A DNA stretch of 64,000 nucleotides, from contig DDWJ01000038.1 in assembly GCA_002345505.1 (NCBI GenBank), positions 21,523 through 85,522 of the forward strand. Direction: 5' to 3'. The notes below the pieces were generated by a model, which saw only the letters and a program-made list of their open reading frames with translations, was not told where the DNA came from and made no database searches. How positions within the stretch are numbered: the first letter of the stretch is position 1; the number at the start of each line of letters is the position of its first letter. Both the position numbers and the translations under genes were made by a program. Shown here in pieces: positions 25,726 through 34,131 of the stretch. The stretch comes from Caryophanales bacterium UBA2289. Lineage in GTDB: Bacteria; Bacillota_I; Bacilli_A; Izemoplasmatales; Hujiaoplasmataceae.

Positions 25726-26757
25726 ATGAAAAAATTATTTACATTATTCGTTGCTTTAATTGCTCTAGTAGTCGTAACTGGATGTAATGGCAACACAACA
25801 GCAGCACCTACAACAACTGAAGAGCCAAGAGAATTCGTAGTAGACGGAGAATTCACAGCTTATTTAGTTGGAGTACAATCTAACGCACCTATGGTAACTA
25901 CAGTTACAGTTACAATCGAAAACGATGAAATTACAGGTTACTTTATTGACTGCATCCAAGGAAAAAGAACACAAAACGAAGAAACTCTTGTTTATTCATT
26001 CAATTTCAATGCTTCAAGCAAAAAAGAATTAGGTTTTGAATACAAGATGCATTGGGGCTCATATGCAGCTACAGATGATACTCCAACAATTGAAGAATAC
26101 CAAACTTGGTTAACTGCCAACAACAAAAACGAATGGCATCAACAAGCAGAATTAATCGAAGCTTATTGGTTAGCTAACGGTTTTGACTCAGTAACAAAGA
26201 ATACAGAAACTTCTGTTATCGATAATGTTGCTGGTGTAACAATTAAAGATAGCGGATACACTGATTTAGCTGCTGAAGCTGTTCAATTAGCGAAAGACGG
26301 AAAAATGCAAGCTATCTACACTTCTGCAGACGATCTTTACATCGCAACTATGACAGTAGACGCTGAAGGTGAATTCACAGAATTATTAATCGACGTTCTT
26401 CAAGGAAATCCGGATACTACAGCAGGAACATTTGCATGGAGTACTGAAACTAAACAAGAAAAAGGTTTCGAATACAAAATGCATTATGGTACATATTCAG
26501 CTACAGATGATACTCCAACAATCGAAGAGTATGAAACATGGCTAGAAGCAAACAACAAGTTAGAATGGTTCCAACAAGTTGCTTTAATTACTGACTATGT
26601 AACAGAAAATGGTTGGAATGAAGATTTAGCAGCTCTAAATGACCGTGGCGGTACATTAGACGGAACTACTCCAGTAGACTCTTTAGCTGGTGTAACAGTA
26701 CGCTCACAAGGTTATTACACATTATTAGCTAAATTATTTGCTTGTTTACCTGAGTAA
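25726..26757 (+). CDS. Duplicated FMN-binding-like lipoprotein
   Basis: A 343-residue lipoprotein: signal peptide ending VVVTGC with Cys20, a short Thr/Pro linker (TTAAPTTTEEP), then two homologous units of about 150 residues. Each unit has a YKMHxGxYxATDDTPTIEEY stretch and ends in an AGVT motif: NVAGVTIKDSG with Thr172 and SLAGVTVRSQG with Thr324. The layout recalls the FMN-carrying lipoprotein PplA of extracellular electron transfer, where the motif is SGAT/DGAT-like; AGVT keeps the Thr but not the usual residues around it. The start is the ATG at 25726, with GGAGGAGA upstream; an earlier in-frame ATG at 25693 would bury the signal peptide. It follows the Rnf operon and may pass electrons outward. 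Confidence 0.82.
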   Translation: MKKLFTLFVALIALVVVTGCNGNTTAAPTTTEEPREFVVDGEFTAYLVGVQSNAPMVTTVTVTIENDEITGYFIDCIQGKRTQNEETLVYSFNFNASSKKELGFEYKMHWGSYAATDDTPTIEEYQTWLTANNKNEWHQQAELIEAYWLANGFDSVTKNTETSVIDNVAGVTIKDSGYTDLAAEAVQLAKDGKMQAIYTSADDLYIATMTVDAEGEFTELLIDVLQGNPDTTAGTFAWSTETKQEKGFEYKMHYGTYSATDDTPTIEEYETWLEANNKLEWFQQVALITDYVTENGWNEDLAALNDRGGTLDGTTPVDSLAGVTVRSQGYYTLLAKLFACLPE

Positions 26758-26774
26758 TTAAAAACAAAATATCT

Positions 26775-26812
26775 AAAAAAGTTGTCAAAATAAAATTGAC
26801 AACTTTTTTTTA
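26775..26812 (+). terminator. Terminator after the flavin lipoprotein gene
   Basis: Stem AAAAGTTGTCAA/TTGACAACTTTT with a seven-base loop and a long T run. Confidence 0.93.
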
Positions 26813-26885
26813 TTATTCCGATTTGTTTTATTGACTGATTGACAATAAAAAGTTATCATAAGTAGTAAGAAAAGAGGTATATATT

Positions 26886-27404
26886 ATGTTTTGGGAATAC
26901 TTCATACCGGCGCTTGTCTTATTTTTAATATTGATTGCAACGGCAAACCTTTTTGTGAGATATCGATATAAAAAGACTTTAGAATCAATAAAACTAGAAT
27001 TATTACAATTAATGCCAAAGTCGACTGTAGATATTTTTGATCGAGAATCTATCTATCAAATAGCTATTGAAAACGAATTAGAGAAAATAATTATAAAACT
27101 AATTATGGCTCAAGATGACTATGAATTCATCATAACTAACATTAATCGTTGGACCGTAAACAATAATCCAAAACAATGGACTAGAAAATCAAAACCGATT
27201 TTTATTGAAGGCGCTGCAGAGTTTGTCGACTACCAAGAGAATGAGAAACAATTGAAGAAGATAGTCTTAATCTATCCAACTTCAAAAAGAATTATCAGGT
27301 ATCTAAATGAATCCGATACCGTAGTAGTTAATATTGAAGATAACGTCGGTGGCATTCGCTTTATTAAATATAATGAATTGGAAAAATTCCTTAATCTGGA
27401 ATAA
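26886..27404 (+). CDS. Membrane-anchored protein of unknown function
   Basis: A 172-residue protein with one N-terminal membrane helix (about residues 4-24) and a soluble part of mixed helix and strand that probably faces the cytoplasm. Near its end TSKRIIRYLNESDTVVV and GGIRFIKYNELEKFL look like a compact alpha/beta domain, but I do not recognise the family. The start has AAGAGG nine bases upstream. It stands alone between a terminator and a tRNA gene. Confidence 0.65.
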   Translation: MFWEYFIPALVLFLILIATANLFVRYRYKKTLESIKLELLQLMPKSTVDIFDRESIYQIAIENELEKIIIKLIMAQDDYEFIITNINRWTVNNNPKQWTRKSKPIFIEGAAEFVDYQENEKQLKKIVLIYPTSKRIIRYLNESDTVVVNIEDNVGGIRFIKYNELEKFLNLE

Positions 27405-27410
27405 TTTTTG

Positions 27411-27439
27411 TTTACAAATTAGCCATTTTATTATATCAT
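27411..27439 (+). promoter_or_regulatory. Promoter of the tRNA-Lys gene
   Basis: TTTACA at 27411-27416 and TATCAT at 27434-27439 are 17 bases apart, and the tRNA begins ten bases after the -10 box. Confidence 0.7.
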
Positions 27440-27449
27440 AGTATTGCAC

Positions 27450-27525
27450 GCGCCATTAGCTCAGTTGGTAGAGCAAATGACTCTTAATCATTGGGTCCCC
27501 GGTTCGAGTCCGTGATGGCGCACCA
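27450..27525 (+). tRNA. tRNA-Lys (anticodon CTT)
   Basis: A complete cloverleaf of 76 bases including encoded CCA. The acceptor stem GCGCCAT/ATGGCGC and the D stem GCTC/GAGC are perfect, and the anticodon stem AATGA/TCATT carries the loop CTCTTAA with anticodon CTT. The T arm has loop TTCGAGT; its stem CCCGG/CCGTG has one C-U mismatch at the second pair. It is flanked by its own promoter and terminator. Confidence 0.95.
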
Positions 27526-27535
27526 GAAGAAAAAT

Positions 27536-27559
27536 AAAGCGACAAATTGTCGCTTTTTT
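27536..27559 (+). terminator. Terminator after tRNA-Lys
   Basis: Stem AAAGCGAC/GTCGCTTT with a five-base loop and six T. Confidence 0.9.
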
Positions 27560-27574
27560 ATTTTTTACTTCTCA

Positions 27575-27588
27575 TGAAAACGCTTTAC
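27575..27588 (+). promoter_or_regulatory. Cre-like (CcpA) site on the hut promoter
   Basis: TGAAAACGCTTTAC matches the first 12 positions of the cre consensus TGWAANCGNTNWCA and differs only in the last two. It overlaps the -35 box, the position expected for repression by CcpA. In Bacillus subtilis the hut operon is also under catabolite control. Confidence 0.55.
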
Positions 27589-27612
27589 TTTATAACCTTA
27601 AACTTTTATAAT
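27584..27612 (+). promoter_or_regulatory. Promoter of the histidine-degradation operon
   Basis: TTTACT at 27584-27589 and TATAAT at 27607-27612 are 17 bases apart. Transcription would begin near 27619, inside the inverted repeat that follows. Confidence 0.65.
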
Positions 27613-27615
27613 ATT

Positions 27616-27643
27616 TATAGATAGTTTTTTAAAAAATCTATAG
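27616..27643 (+). promoter_or_regulatory. Inverted repeat at the hut transcription start (operator candidate)
   Basis: Arms TATAGA and TCTATA surround the self-complementary core TTTTTTAAAAAA. The repeat starts four bases after the -10 box, a classic place for a repressor to bind. Confidence 0.45.
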
Positions 27644-27654
27644 AAAGGAGAGTT

Positions 27655-27684
27655 AATCAAAATTAACCTTTGTTTGTTTTGATT
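27655..27684 (+). promoter_or_regulatory. Leader hairpin between the ribosome site and start codon of hutH
   Basis: AATCAAAA and TTTTGATT can pair around a 14-base loop. The only good ribosome site, AAAGGAG at 27644, is 44 bases from the ATG; folding this hairpin shortens that to about 14. An alternative stem GTTAAT/ATTAAC uses part of the same bases. Confidence 0.35.
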
Positions 27685-27694
27685 ACACTTATAT

Positions 27695-29215
27695 ATGCAT
27701 GTTATTAATGGTTCAAATTTAGATTTTGAAATGTTTAAAAAAATAGTTTTTGACTATGAATTAGTAGAAATTTCTGCAAAGAGTAAAGAAAAAGTAAATG
27801 AGGCAAGAGTTTATATTGAACAAGTTATCGAAAGAGAGCATCCGGTTTATGGAATCAACACTGGGTTTGGTAAGCTTTCTGACGTATCAATAGATAAATG
27901 TGACTTAGCTAGATTGCAAGAAAATCTAATTAAAAGTCATGCCTGTGGCGTTGGTGAAGTATTTTCTGAAAGTATTGTTAGAGGTATGCTTTTACTTAGA
28001 GTAAATGCACTTATTAAAGGTAATAGCGGTATTAGACTAGAAGTAATAGAAAAGATGGTAGAATTCTTAAATAAAAAAATTACGCCAGTTGTCTTTTCTA
28101 AAGGGAGTTTAGGAGCTAGTGGTGATTTAGCGCCTTTAAGTCATATGGCTTTGCCAATAATTGGCTTAGGAGAAGTTTTTTATAACGGTGAAAGGATTTC
28201 TGCGTCCGAAGGCTTAAAACGCTCTAAAATTGAGCCTATTGCTTATTTACAAGCAAAAGAAGGACTATCTTTGATAAACGGTACTCAAGCAATGACATCG
28301 GTTGGGATAATTGCTTATATTAAAGCGATGGAATCTATTAACTTATCAATGTATAATCTAGCATTAACAATGCAAGCATTAGAAGGTATTATTGATGTTT
28401 TTGACCATAAAATCCATGAAGCAAGAAATCAAAAAGGTCAAATTGATGTTTCTAAAGCAATGTTAGAAATTTTATCTGGTTCAAAACTAATGACGAAACA
28501 AGGTGAAAAAAGAGTACAAGATGCTTACTCATTGAGATGCTCACCTCAAGTTATTGGCGCAAGTTTAGATGCAGTTAGATATTGTGGAATGATTTTGCAA
28601 AATGAAATGAATGCAGTTACCGATAATCCGATGGTCTTTCATGAGGATGATCAAGTTATAAGTGCGGGAAACTTCCATGGTCAACCAGTGGCTTTAGCAA
28701 TGGATTTTTTAGGAATAGCGGTTGCGGAACTAGCTAATATAAGTGAAAGAAGATTGGAAAGATTAGTCAATGCCTCTTTAAGCAATGGTCTTCCTCCATT
28801 CCTAGTGAAAAAACCTGGGATTAATTCTGGTTTTATGATTGTTCAATATAGTGCCGCTTCATTAGTTAGTGAAAATAAAGTTTTAGCTCATCCAGCAAGC
28901 GTTGACTCAATACCGTCTTCAGCTAATCAAGAAGACCATGTATCTATGGGCACAATCGCTGCTAGAAAAGCTCTTGATATTATTAATAATACAAAAGATG
29001 TTTTAGGGATGGAATTATTTACCGCTCTTCAAGCAATAGATTTTAGAAACCCTAACGCTTTAAGCCCGAAAACAAAAGCGATCTATGACTTTATTAGAAG
29101 TGATGTTAGTTTTATCGATGAAGATGTAATAATGTATGAAAAAATCCATAAGATAAAAGAAATGATTAATTCTAAGAACTTTTTGGATATGACAAGAGGT
29201 GAGATTGATGGTTGA
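27695..29215 (+). CDS. hutH: Histidine ammonia-lyase
   Basis: A 506-residue enzyme that removes ammonia from L-histidine to give urocanate, the first step of histidine breakdown. The self-forming MIO cofactor triad Ala141-Ser142-Gly143 is in SLGASGDLAPLSH. Other family marks are YGINTGFG, NGTQAM, RCSPQVIGA, NEMNAVTDNP and SANQEDHVSMG. Full length is present. It is the first gene of an operon with hutU, ftcD, hutI and fchA. No Shine-Dalgarno stands at normal distance from the ATG; see the leader hairpin. The 3' end overlaps hutU by eight bases. Confidence 0.97.
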   Translation: MHVINGSNLDFEMFKKIVFDYELVEISAKSKEKVNEARVYIEQVIEREHPVYGINTGFGKLSDVSIDKCDLARLQENLIKSHACGVGEVFSESIVRGMLLLRVNALIKGNSGIRLEVIEKMVEFLNKKITPVVFSKGSLGASGDLAPLSHMALPIIGLGEVFYNGERISASEGLKRSKIEPIAYLQAKEGLSLINGTQAMTSVGIIAYIKAMESINLSMYNLALTMQALEGIIDVFDHKIHEARNQKGQIDVSKAMLEILSGSKLMTKQGEKRVQDAYSLRCSPQVIGASLDAVRYCGMILQNEMNAVTDNPMVFHEDDQVISAGNFHGQPVALAMDFLGIAVAELANISERRLERLVNASLSNGLPPFLVKKPGINSGFMIVQYSAASLVSENKVLAHPASVDSIPSSANQEDHVSMGTIAARKALDIINNTKDVLGMELFTALQAIDFRNPNALSPKTKAIYDFIRSDVSFIDEDVIMYEKIHKIKEMINSKNFLDMTRGEIDG

Positions 29216-31226
29216 AAAAATAACCTTAAAAACAATTTTCCAAGAATTGCCACATAAGAAAGAATTTATTGAAGGAATCAGAAGAGCTCCAAAAAGAGAG
29301 TTTGTTTTAAGCGAGAAAGAAACTGAACTGGCTTTAAAAAACGCACTTAGATACGTGCCAAAGGAATGGCACGATGAATTGGCTGAAGAATTTTTAGAAG
29401 AACTTCTAACCAGAGGAAAAATTTATGGTTATCGTTTTAGACCTGCTGGTAATATAGTTGGCAAACCAATTGATGAGTATGAAGGAAAATCAATTGAAGG
29501 TAAAGCTTTCCAAGTTATGATTGATAATAACTTGGACTTTGATATTGCTCTATACCCATATGAACTTGTTACTTATGGTGAAACCGGTAGTGTGTTCCAA
29601 AACTGGATGCAATATCATCTTGTTAAGAAGTATCTTCAAATTATGAATGACGAACAAACTTTAGTAGTTATGTCTGGACATCCACTGGGATTATTTGCTT
29701 CAGATAAGAAATCTCCTCGTGTTATCATAACTAATGGTTTAATGATTGGTGAGTTTGATAACTTGAAAGATTTTAATCGTGCAAGTTCATTAGGTGTAGC
29801 TAACTACGGACAAATGACTGCTGGAGGTTGGATGTATATCGGCCCTCAAGGCATTGTTCATGGGACATATTCCACACTTTTAAATGCTGGAAGAATGAAA
29901 CTTAATATTCCAGAACAAGAAAACTTAAGTGGAAGATTATTTGTTTCAAGCGGTTTAGGTGGCATGAGTGGTGCTCAAGGAAAAGCAGCTTATATCGCTG
30001 GGGCTATTGGAATAATAGCTGAAGTTGATCTTTCGAGAATCGAAACAAGACATTCGCAAGGCTGGGTAGATGATGTTAGTGATGACCTTGAAAAAGTATT
30101 CGTTTTGGCCAAAAAGTATCTGTTACAAAAAGAACCAAGAGCGATTGCTTACCATGGAAATATCGTTGATTTATTAGAGTATGCAGTTAAGGAAAATATT
30201 CATATAGATTTATTAAGCGATCAAACTAGTTGTCACGCTGTTTATGATGGTGGCTACTGTCCAGCAGGAATTTCTTTTGAAGAAAGAACGCAAATTTTAA
30301 ATCATGATAAAGCTAAGTTTATAGAACTTGTAGATATGACTTTAAAAAGACATTTTGAAGTAATTAAAAAGATTACTAAAAAAGGTACATACTTCTTTGA
30401 TTATGGTAATTCGTTTATGAAAGCTATCAGCGATAGCGGTATTAAAGAAATATGTAAGAATGGTGTAAATGATTTAGATGGATTTATTTGGCCGTCATAT
30501 GTTGAAGATATTATGGGGCCGGTACTATTTGACTATGGTTATGGACCATTTAGATGGGTTTGCTTAAGCAGAAAAGATGAAGACCTTGAAAAAACCGATA
30601 AAGCCGCAATGGAATGCATTGATAAAAATAGAAGATTTCAAGACTTTGATAATTATAATTGGATTAAAGACGCTAAGAAGAACAAACTAGTAGTTGGTAC
30701 AAAAGCGAGAATTCTTTATCAAGACGCTTATGGCAGGTTAAAAATAGCTCTAAAGTTTAATGATATGGTAAGAAATAAAGAAGTAGGGCCAATCATGCTT
30801 GGTAGAGATCATCATGATACCGGTGGAACCGACTCACCATTTAGAGAAACTTCAAATATTAAAGACGGTTCTAATATCATGGCTGATATGGCAACTCATG
30901 TAGCCTTAGGTAATAGTGCTAGAGGTATGTCTTTGGTAACGCTTCATAATGGTGGGGGCGTTGGTATTGGTAAAGTTATTAACGGCGGGTATGGTATGGT
31001 TCTAGACGGCTCTACAAGAGTTGACGAAATTTTAAAAACAGCTATGTTATTTGATGTTATGGCTGGAGTTTCAAGACGTGCTTGGGCTCGTCAGGAAAAC
31101 TCAATTTCTACTGTTGAAGAATACAACGAACTTGATAATAATTCACATGTTACTTTACCGGTTCTTACAGATGACGTGAAAATTGAGAATCTAGTTAAAA
31201 AACATTATGTTAAGGGAGGCAAATGA
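29208..31226 (+). CDS. hutU: Urocanate hydratase
   Basis: A 672-residue NAD-dependent enzyme adding water to urocanate to give imidazolonepropionate. Recognisable stretches are TAGGWMYIGPQGIVHGT, GLGGMSGAQGKAA, SDQTSCHA (with the catalytic-loop Cys region) and GRDHHDTGGTDSPFRET. The frame opens with GTG at 29199, but the ATG at 29208 has AGAGGTGAG about six bases upstream and is the better start. It overlaps hutH by eight bases and ftcD by four. This is the long, about 670-residue type of the enzyme. Confidence 0.96.
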   Translation: MVEKITLKTIFQELPHKKEFIEGIRRAPKREFVLSEKETELALKNALRYVPKEWHDELAEEFLEELLTRGKIYGYRFRPAGNIVGKPIDEYEGKSIEGKAFQVMIDNNLDFDIALYPYELVTYGETGSVFQNWMQYHLVKKYLQIMNDEQTLVVMSGHPLGLFASDKKSPRVIITNGLMIGEFDNLKDFNRASSLGVANYGQMTAGGWMYIGPQGIVHGTYSTLLNAGRMKLNIPEQENLSGRLFVSSGLGGMSGAQGKAAYIAGAIGIIAEVDLSRIETRHSQGWVDDVSDDLEKVFVLAKKYLLQKEPRAIAYHGNIVDLLEYAVKENIHIDLLSDQTSCHAVYDGGYCPAGISFEERTQILNHDKAKFIELVDMTLKRHFEVIKKITKKGTYFFDYGNSFMKAISDSGIKEICKNGVNDLDGFIWPSYVEDIMGPVLFDYGYGPFRWVCLSRKDEDLEKTDKAAMECIDKNRRFQDFDNYNWIKDAKKNKLVVGTKARILYQDAYGRLKIALKFNDMVRNKEVGPIMLGRDHHDTGGTDSPFRETSNIKDGSNIMADMATHVALGNSARGMSLVTLHNGGGVGIGKVINGGYGMVLDGSTRVDEILKTAMLFDVMAGVSRRAWARQENSISTVEEYNELDNNSHVTLPVLTDDVKIENLVKKHYVKGGK

Positions 31227-32188
31227 TGGCTAAAATAGTAGAGTGTGTGCCTAATTTTTCTGAAGGTAGAGACAAGGCAAAGATTGAAAGAATAGTTTCT
31301 GTTTTCAATAATTTAGAAAACGTTAAAATGATAAATTATGAAGCTGATGCAGATTATAACCGTACTGTTGTAACTTTGATTGGCGAACCATATTCAGTAA
31401 TCGAAGCAATTATGAATATGGTCGAAGTATGTTTAAAAGAAATAGATTTAAATAATCATACTGGTGAACATGCAAGAATGGGTGCAATTGACGTAATTCC
31501 TTTTATTCCCATATCAGAAGTTACTATGAAAGAGTGTGTTGAATACGCAAATATAACTGCAGAAAAGATATCTAGCAAATATGATATTCCATGTTTTACT
31601 TACGCTGAAGCAGCTAAAGAAGAGAAAAGAATTTTATTGCCTAATATTCGCAAAGGCGAGTTTGAAGGCATGAAAGAAAAGATCAAATTACCTGAATGGT
31701 ATCCTGATTATGGTAAGCCAGAGATCCATCCAACGTTTGGTGTAATTGGTGTTGGTGCTAGAGACTTTTTAATTGCTTATAATATCGATATTTTGACAAC
31801 TGATGAGAAGAAAACAGGTAATTTCGCAAAGGCGATTAGAGCATCAAGCGGAGGCTTCCAATATGTCCAAGCCGGACCGGTTTACTTAGAGAATAAAGGC
31901 CATACTCAGGTCACAATGAACATTTTAAATTTTAAGAAAAATCCTATCTACAGAATTTTTGAGACCGTTAAGATGGAAGCTAAGCGTTATTCTATGGAAG
32001 TACCTAGCGCAGAAATCGTTGGCTTGATTCCAAAGGAAGCTTTGGTTAAGTCTTTGAAGTACTATTGTGATGTTTATAACGAAGAATTACCGGATGATAT
32101 CAGTTTGGATGATGTTGTAAAACTGAGCGAGAAATATTTAAAATTAAGAGACTTCACAAAAGATAAAATCATTGAATATTTTTTATAA
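31223..32188 (+). CDS. ftcD: Glutamate formimidoyltransferase
   Basis: A 321-residue single-domain formiminotransferase. It moves the formimino group from N-formimino-L-glutamate to tetrahydrofolate, releasing glutamate. It starts with the family stretch VECVPNFSEGR and contains NRTVVTL, HTGEHARMGAIDVIPF (active-site His region) and GARDFLIAYNI. The cyclodeaminase partner is a separate gene downstream, not fused as in animals. Two adjacent ATG codons follow GGGAGG; either could be used. There is no hutG, so this folate route is the way glutamate is released. Confidence 0.95.
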   Translation: MMAKIVECVPNFSEGRDKAKIERIVSVFNNLENVKMINYEADADYNRTVVTLIGEPYSVIEAIMNMVEVCLKEIDLNNHTGEHARMGAIDVIPFIPISEVTMKECVEYANITAEKISSKYDIPCFTYAEAAKEEKRILLPNIRKGEFEGMKEKIKLPEWYPDYGKPEIHPTFGVIGVGARDFLIAYNIDILTTDEKKTGNFAKAIRASSGGFQYVQAGPVYLENKGHTQVTMNILNFKKNPIYRIFETVKMEAKRYSMEVPSAEIVGLIPKEALVKSLKYYCDVYNEELPDDISLDDVVKLSEKYLKLRDFTKDKIIEYFL

Positions 32189-32200
32189 AAGGAAGATTAT

Positions 32201-33454
32201 ATGAGTCAACTATTAATTCATAATATCAAAACTCTATATTCAAATAATAACTTAACTCCTGTTAAGGGAAAACTTATGCAAGACATAAGTTCTATTGACA
32301 ATGCTTATATTTTAATCGAAGATGAGATTATAAAAAATATCGGTTCTGGAGATTATCAACATTTGCTAAATCAACATACGGAAATATTCGATGCTTTAAA
32401 CACTATAGCTATCCCAGGGTTAGTGGATAGCCATACACATTTAGTTTTTGGTGGTTCGCGTGAGCATGAATTTTCAAAAAAGATTGCTGGTATTGATTAC
32501 CTCGAGATTTTAAAAAGTGGTGGAGGGATTTTAAGTACAGTTAAACAAACAAAAGAAGCTAGTTTTGAAGAACTGTATAATCAAGCTAAGAAGTCTTTAG
32601 ATATAATGCTAAGTTTTGGTGTGACAACCATAGAAGCAAAATCTGGATATGGTTTAGAACTTGAAACTGAAATCAAATCTTTAAGAGTCTTAAAGAAACT
32701 TAAAGAGAATCATCCAATCGATATTCATATTACATATTTAGGAGCTCACGCATTACCAAGCGAATATAAAACAAAAAGAGATGAGTTCATTGAAAAAATT
32801 CTTAAAGATTTAGAAGTTATTAAGAATGAAGATCTAGCTGAATATGCCGATGTCTTTTGCGAGACTGGTGTGTTTACTGCAAGTGAAACAAAAAAAATCC
32901 TCTCAAAAGCAAAAGACCTAGGGTTTAAACTTAGAGTTCATACAGATGAGATTGATTCAATTGGCGGAACTAAAGTAGCTTTAGATCTAGAAGCTAAGAC
33001 TGTCGATCATTTAATGGCAATAACTGATGAGGATATTCTAAAAATCGCTAAAACAAATACTATTGCGAATCTTTTACCATCGACATCTTTCTTCTTAAAT
33101 AAGGAATTCGCTCCAGCTAGAAAGCTAATTGATGCTGGGGCAGCAGTTAGTGTTTCAAGTGATTACAATCCAGGTAGTACACCATCAGAAAACTATCAAT
33201 TGACGCTTCAGATATCAGGTAATAAATTAAGAATGTTACCACAAGAAGTTTTGACTGCAGCAACAATAAATCCTGCTTTTAGTCTGGATTTAGAAGATAA
33301 GGTTGGCAGTTTACAAGTTGGTAAGAATGCTGATATACTATTATTAGATTGTAAAAATCTAGACTATTTCATATATCATTATGGAATTAATCATACCAAA
33401 TTTGTTTTTAAAAATGGAAAACTAGTGTTTAAACAACAACGAGAGCTAATATAA
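32201..33454 (+). CDS. hutI: Imidazolonepropionase
   Basis: A 417-residue amidohydrolase opening the imidazolone ring to give formiminoglutamate. Metal ligands are in PGLVDSHTHLVFGGSRE and LRVHTDEI, with the later His in AKTVDHL and the catalytic-site SSDYNPGSTPSENYQL. Other typical parts are SGGGILSTVKQTKEA and EAKSGYGL. Length and motif spacing are normal. The start has AAAGGAAG nine bases upstream. Confidence 0.96.
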   Translation: MSQLLIHNIKTLYSNNNLTPVKGKLMQDISSIDNAYILIEDEIIKNIGSGDYQHLLNQHTEIFDALNTIAIPGLVDSHTHLVFGGSREHEFSKKIAGIDYLEILKSGGGILSTVKQTKEASFEELYNQAKKSLDIMLSFGVTTIEAKSGYGLELETEIKSLRVLKKLKENHPIDIHITYLGAHALPSEYKTKRDEFIEKILKDLEVIKNEDLAEYADVFCETGVFTASETKKILSKAKDLGFKLRVHTDEIDSIGGTKVALDLEAKTVDHLMAITDEDILKIAKTNTIANLLPSTSFFLNKEFAPARKLIDAGAAVSVSSDYNPGSTPSENYQLTLQISGNKLRMLPQEVLTAATINPAFSLDLEDKVGSLQVGKNADILLLDCKNLDYFIYHYGINHTKFVFKNGKLVFKQQRELI

Positions 33455-33470
33455 TAAAGGAGTGCTTAAA

Positions 33471-34112
33471 ATGAAATTAGTAGAAATGAAGGTAAATGCG
33501 TTTTTAGATGAATTAGCTTCGAAGTCACCAGCCCCTGGAGGCGGAAGTGTTAGTGCTTTAGCCGGAGCTAATGGTTGTAGTCTAATTCTTATGGTTGGTA
33601 ATCTTTCCATCGGCAAAAAGAAGTTCAAAGCTTTAAGTGAAGATGTTCAAAACGATTATATGAATAACTTAGAGGTTTTCAAGTCCGCTAAAGAAGAGTT
33701 TACTGATCTTATTGACAAAGATACGGAAGCTTTTAAAGCGCTTATGGAAGCTTTTCAATTGCCTAAAGAATCACCTGAAGAAATTATTAGTCGTCAAAAC
33801 GAAATTGATAAAGCTACTTTAGGTTGTATTAAAGTACCTTTAAAAGTTTCCGCTTTAGGTCTTAAATGTTTAAGAACAGTGGAATCATTAATTGCTAATT
33901 CAAATAAGAATACAATATCTGATCAAGGTGTTAGTGTTTTAATGTTTTACTCAACTGTGTTAGGTGCAGCAATGAATGTCTTAATAAACTTACCTGGATT
34001 AACCGATGAAAATTTGCAAAAAGAGTTTAAAAAGACAATTGATGATATAATAAAAGAGACAGAAGAACTAAAGGACAAATTAATAGAGGAAGTAATGTAC
34101 TTATTAAAGTAA
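33471..34112 (+). CDS. fchA: Formiminotetrahydrofolate cyclodeaminase
   Basis: A 213-residue helical cyclodeaminase that turns 5-formimino-THF into 5,10-methenyl-THF and ammonia, completing transfer of the histidine C1 unit to folate. Family marks are SKSPAPGGGSVSALAGANG-type sequence at the N-terminus (ASKSPAPGGGSVSAL), DKDTEAF, IKVPLKV and the conserved SNKNTISDQGV. The frame opens at GTG 33462, but the ATG at 33471 lies nine bases after AAAGGAG and is preferred. It works with ftcD, two genes upstream. Confidence 0.94.
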   Translation: MKLVEMKVNAFLDELASKSPAPGGGSVSALAGANGCSLILMVGNLSIGKKKFKALSEDVQNDYMNNLEVFKSAKEEFTDLIDKDTEAFKALMEAFQLPKESPEEIISRQNEIDKATLGCIKVPLKVSALGLKCLRTVESLIANSNKNTISDQGVSVLMFYSTVLGAAMNVLINLPGLTDENLQKEFKKTIDDIIKETEELKDKLIEEVMYLLK

Positions 34113-34131
34113 TATATATGAGGAGGGTTTT

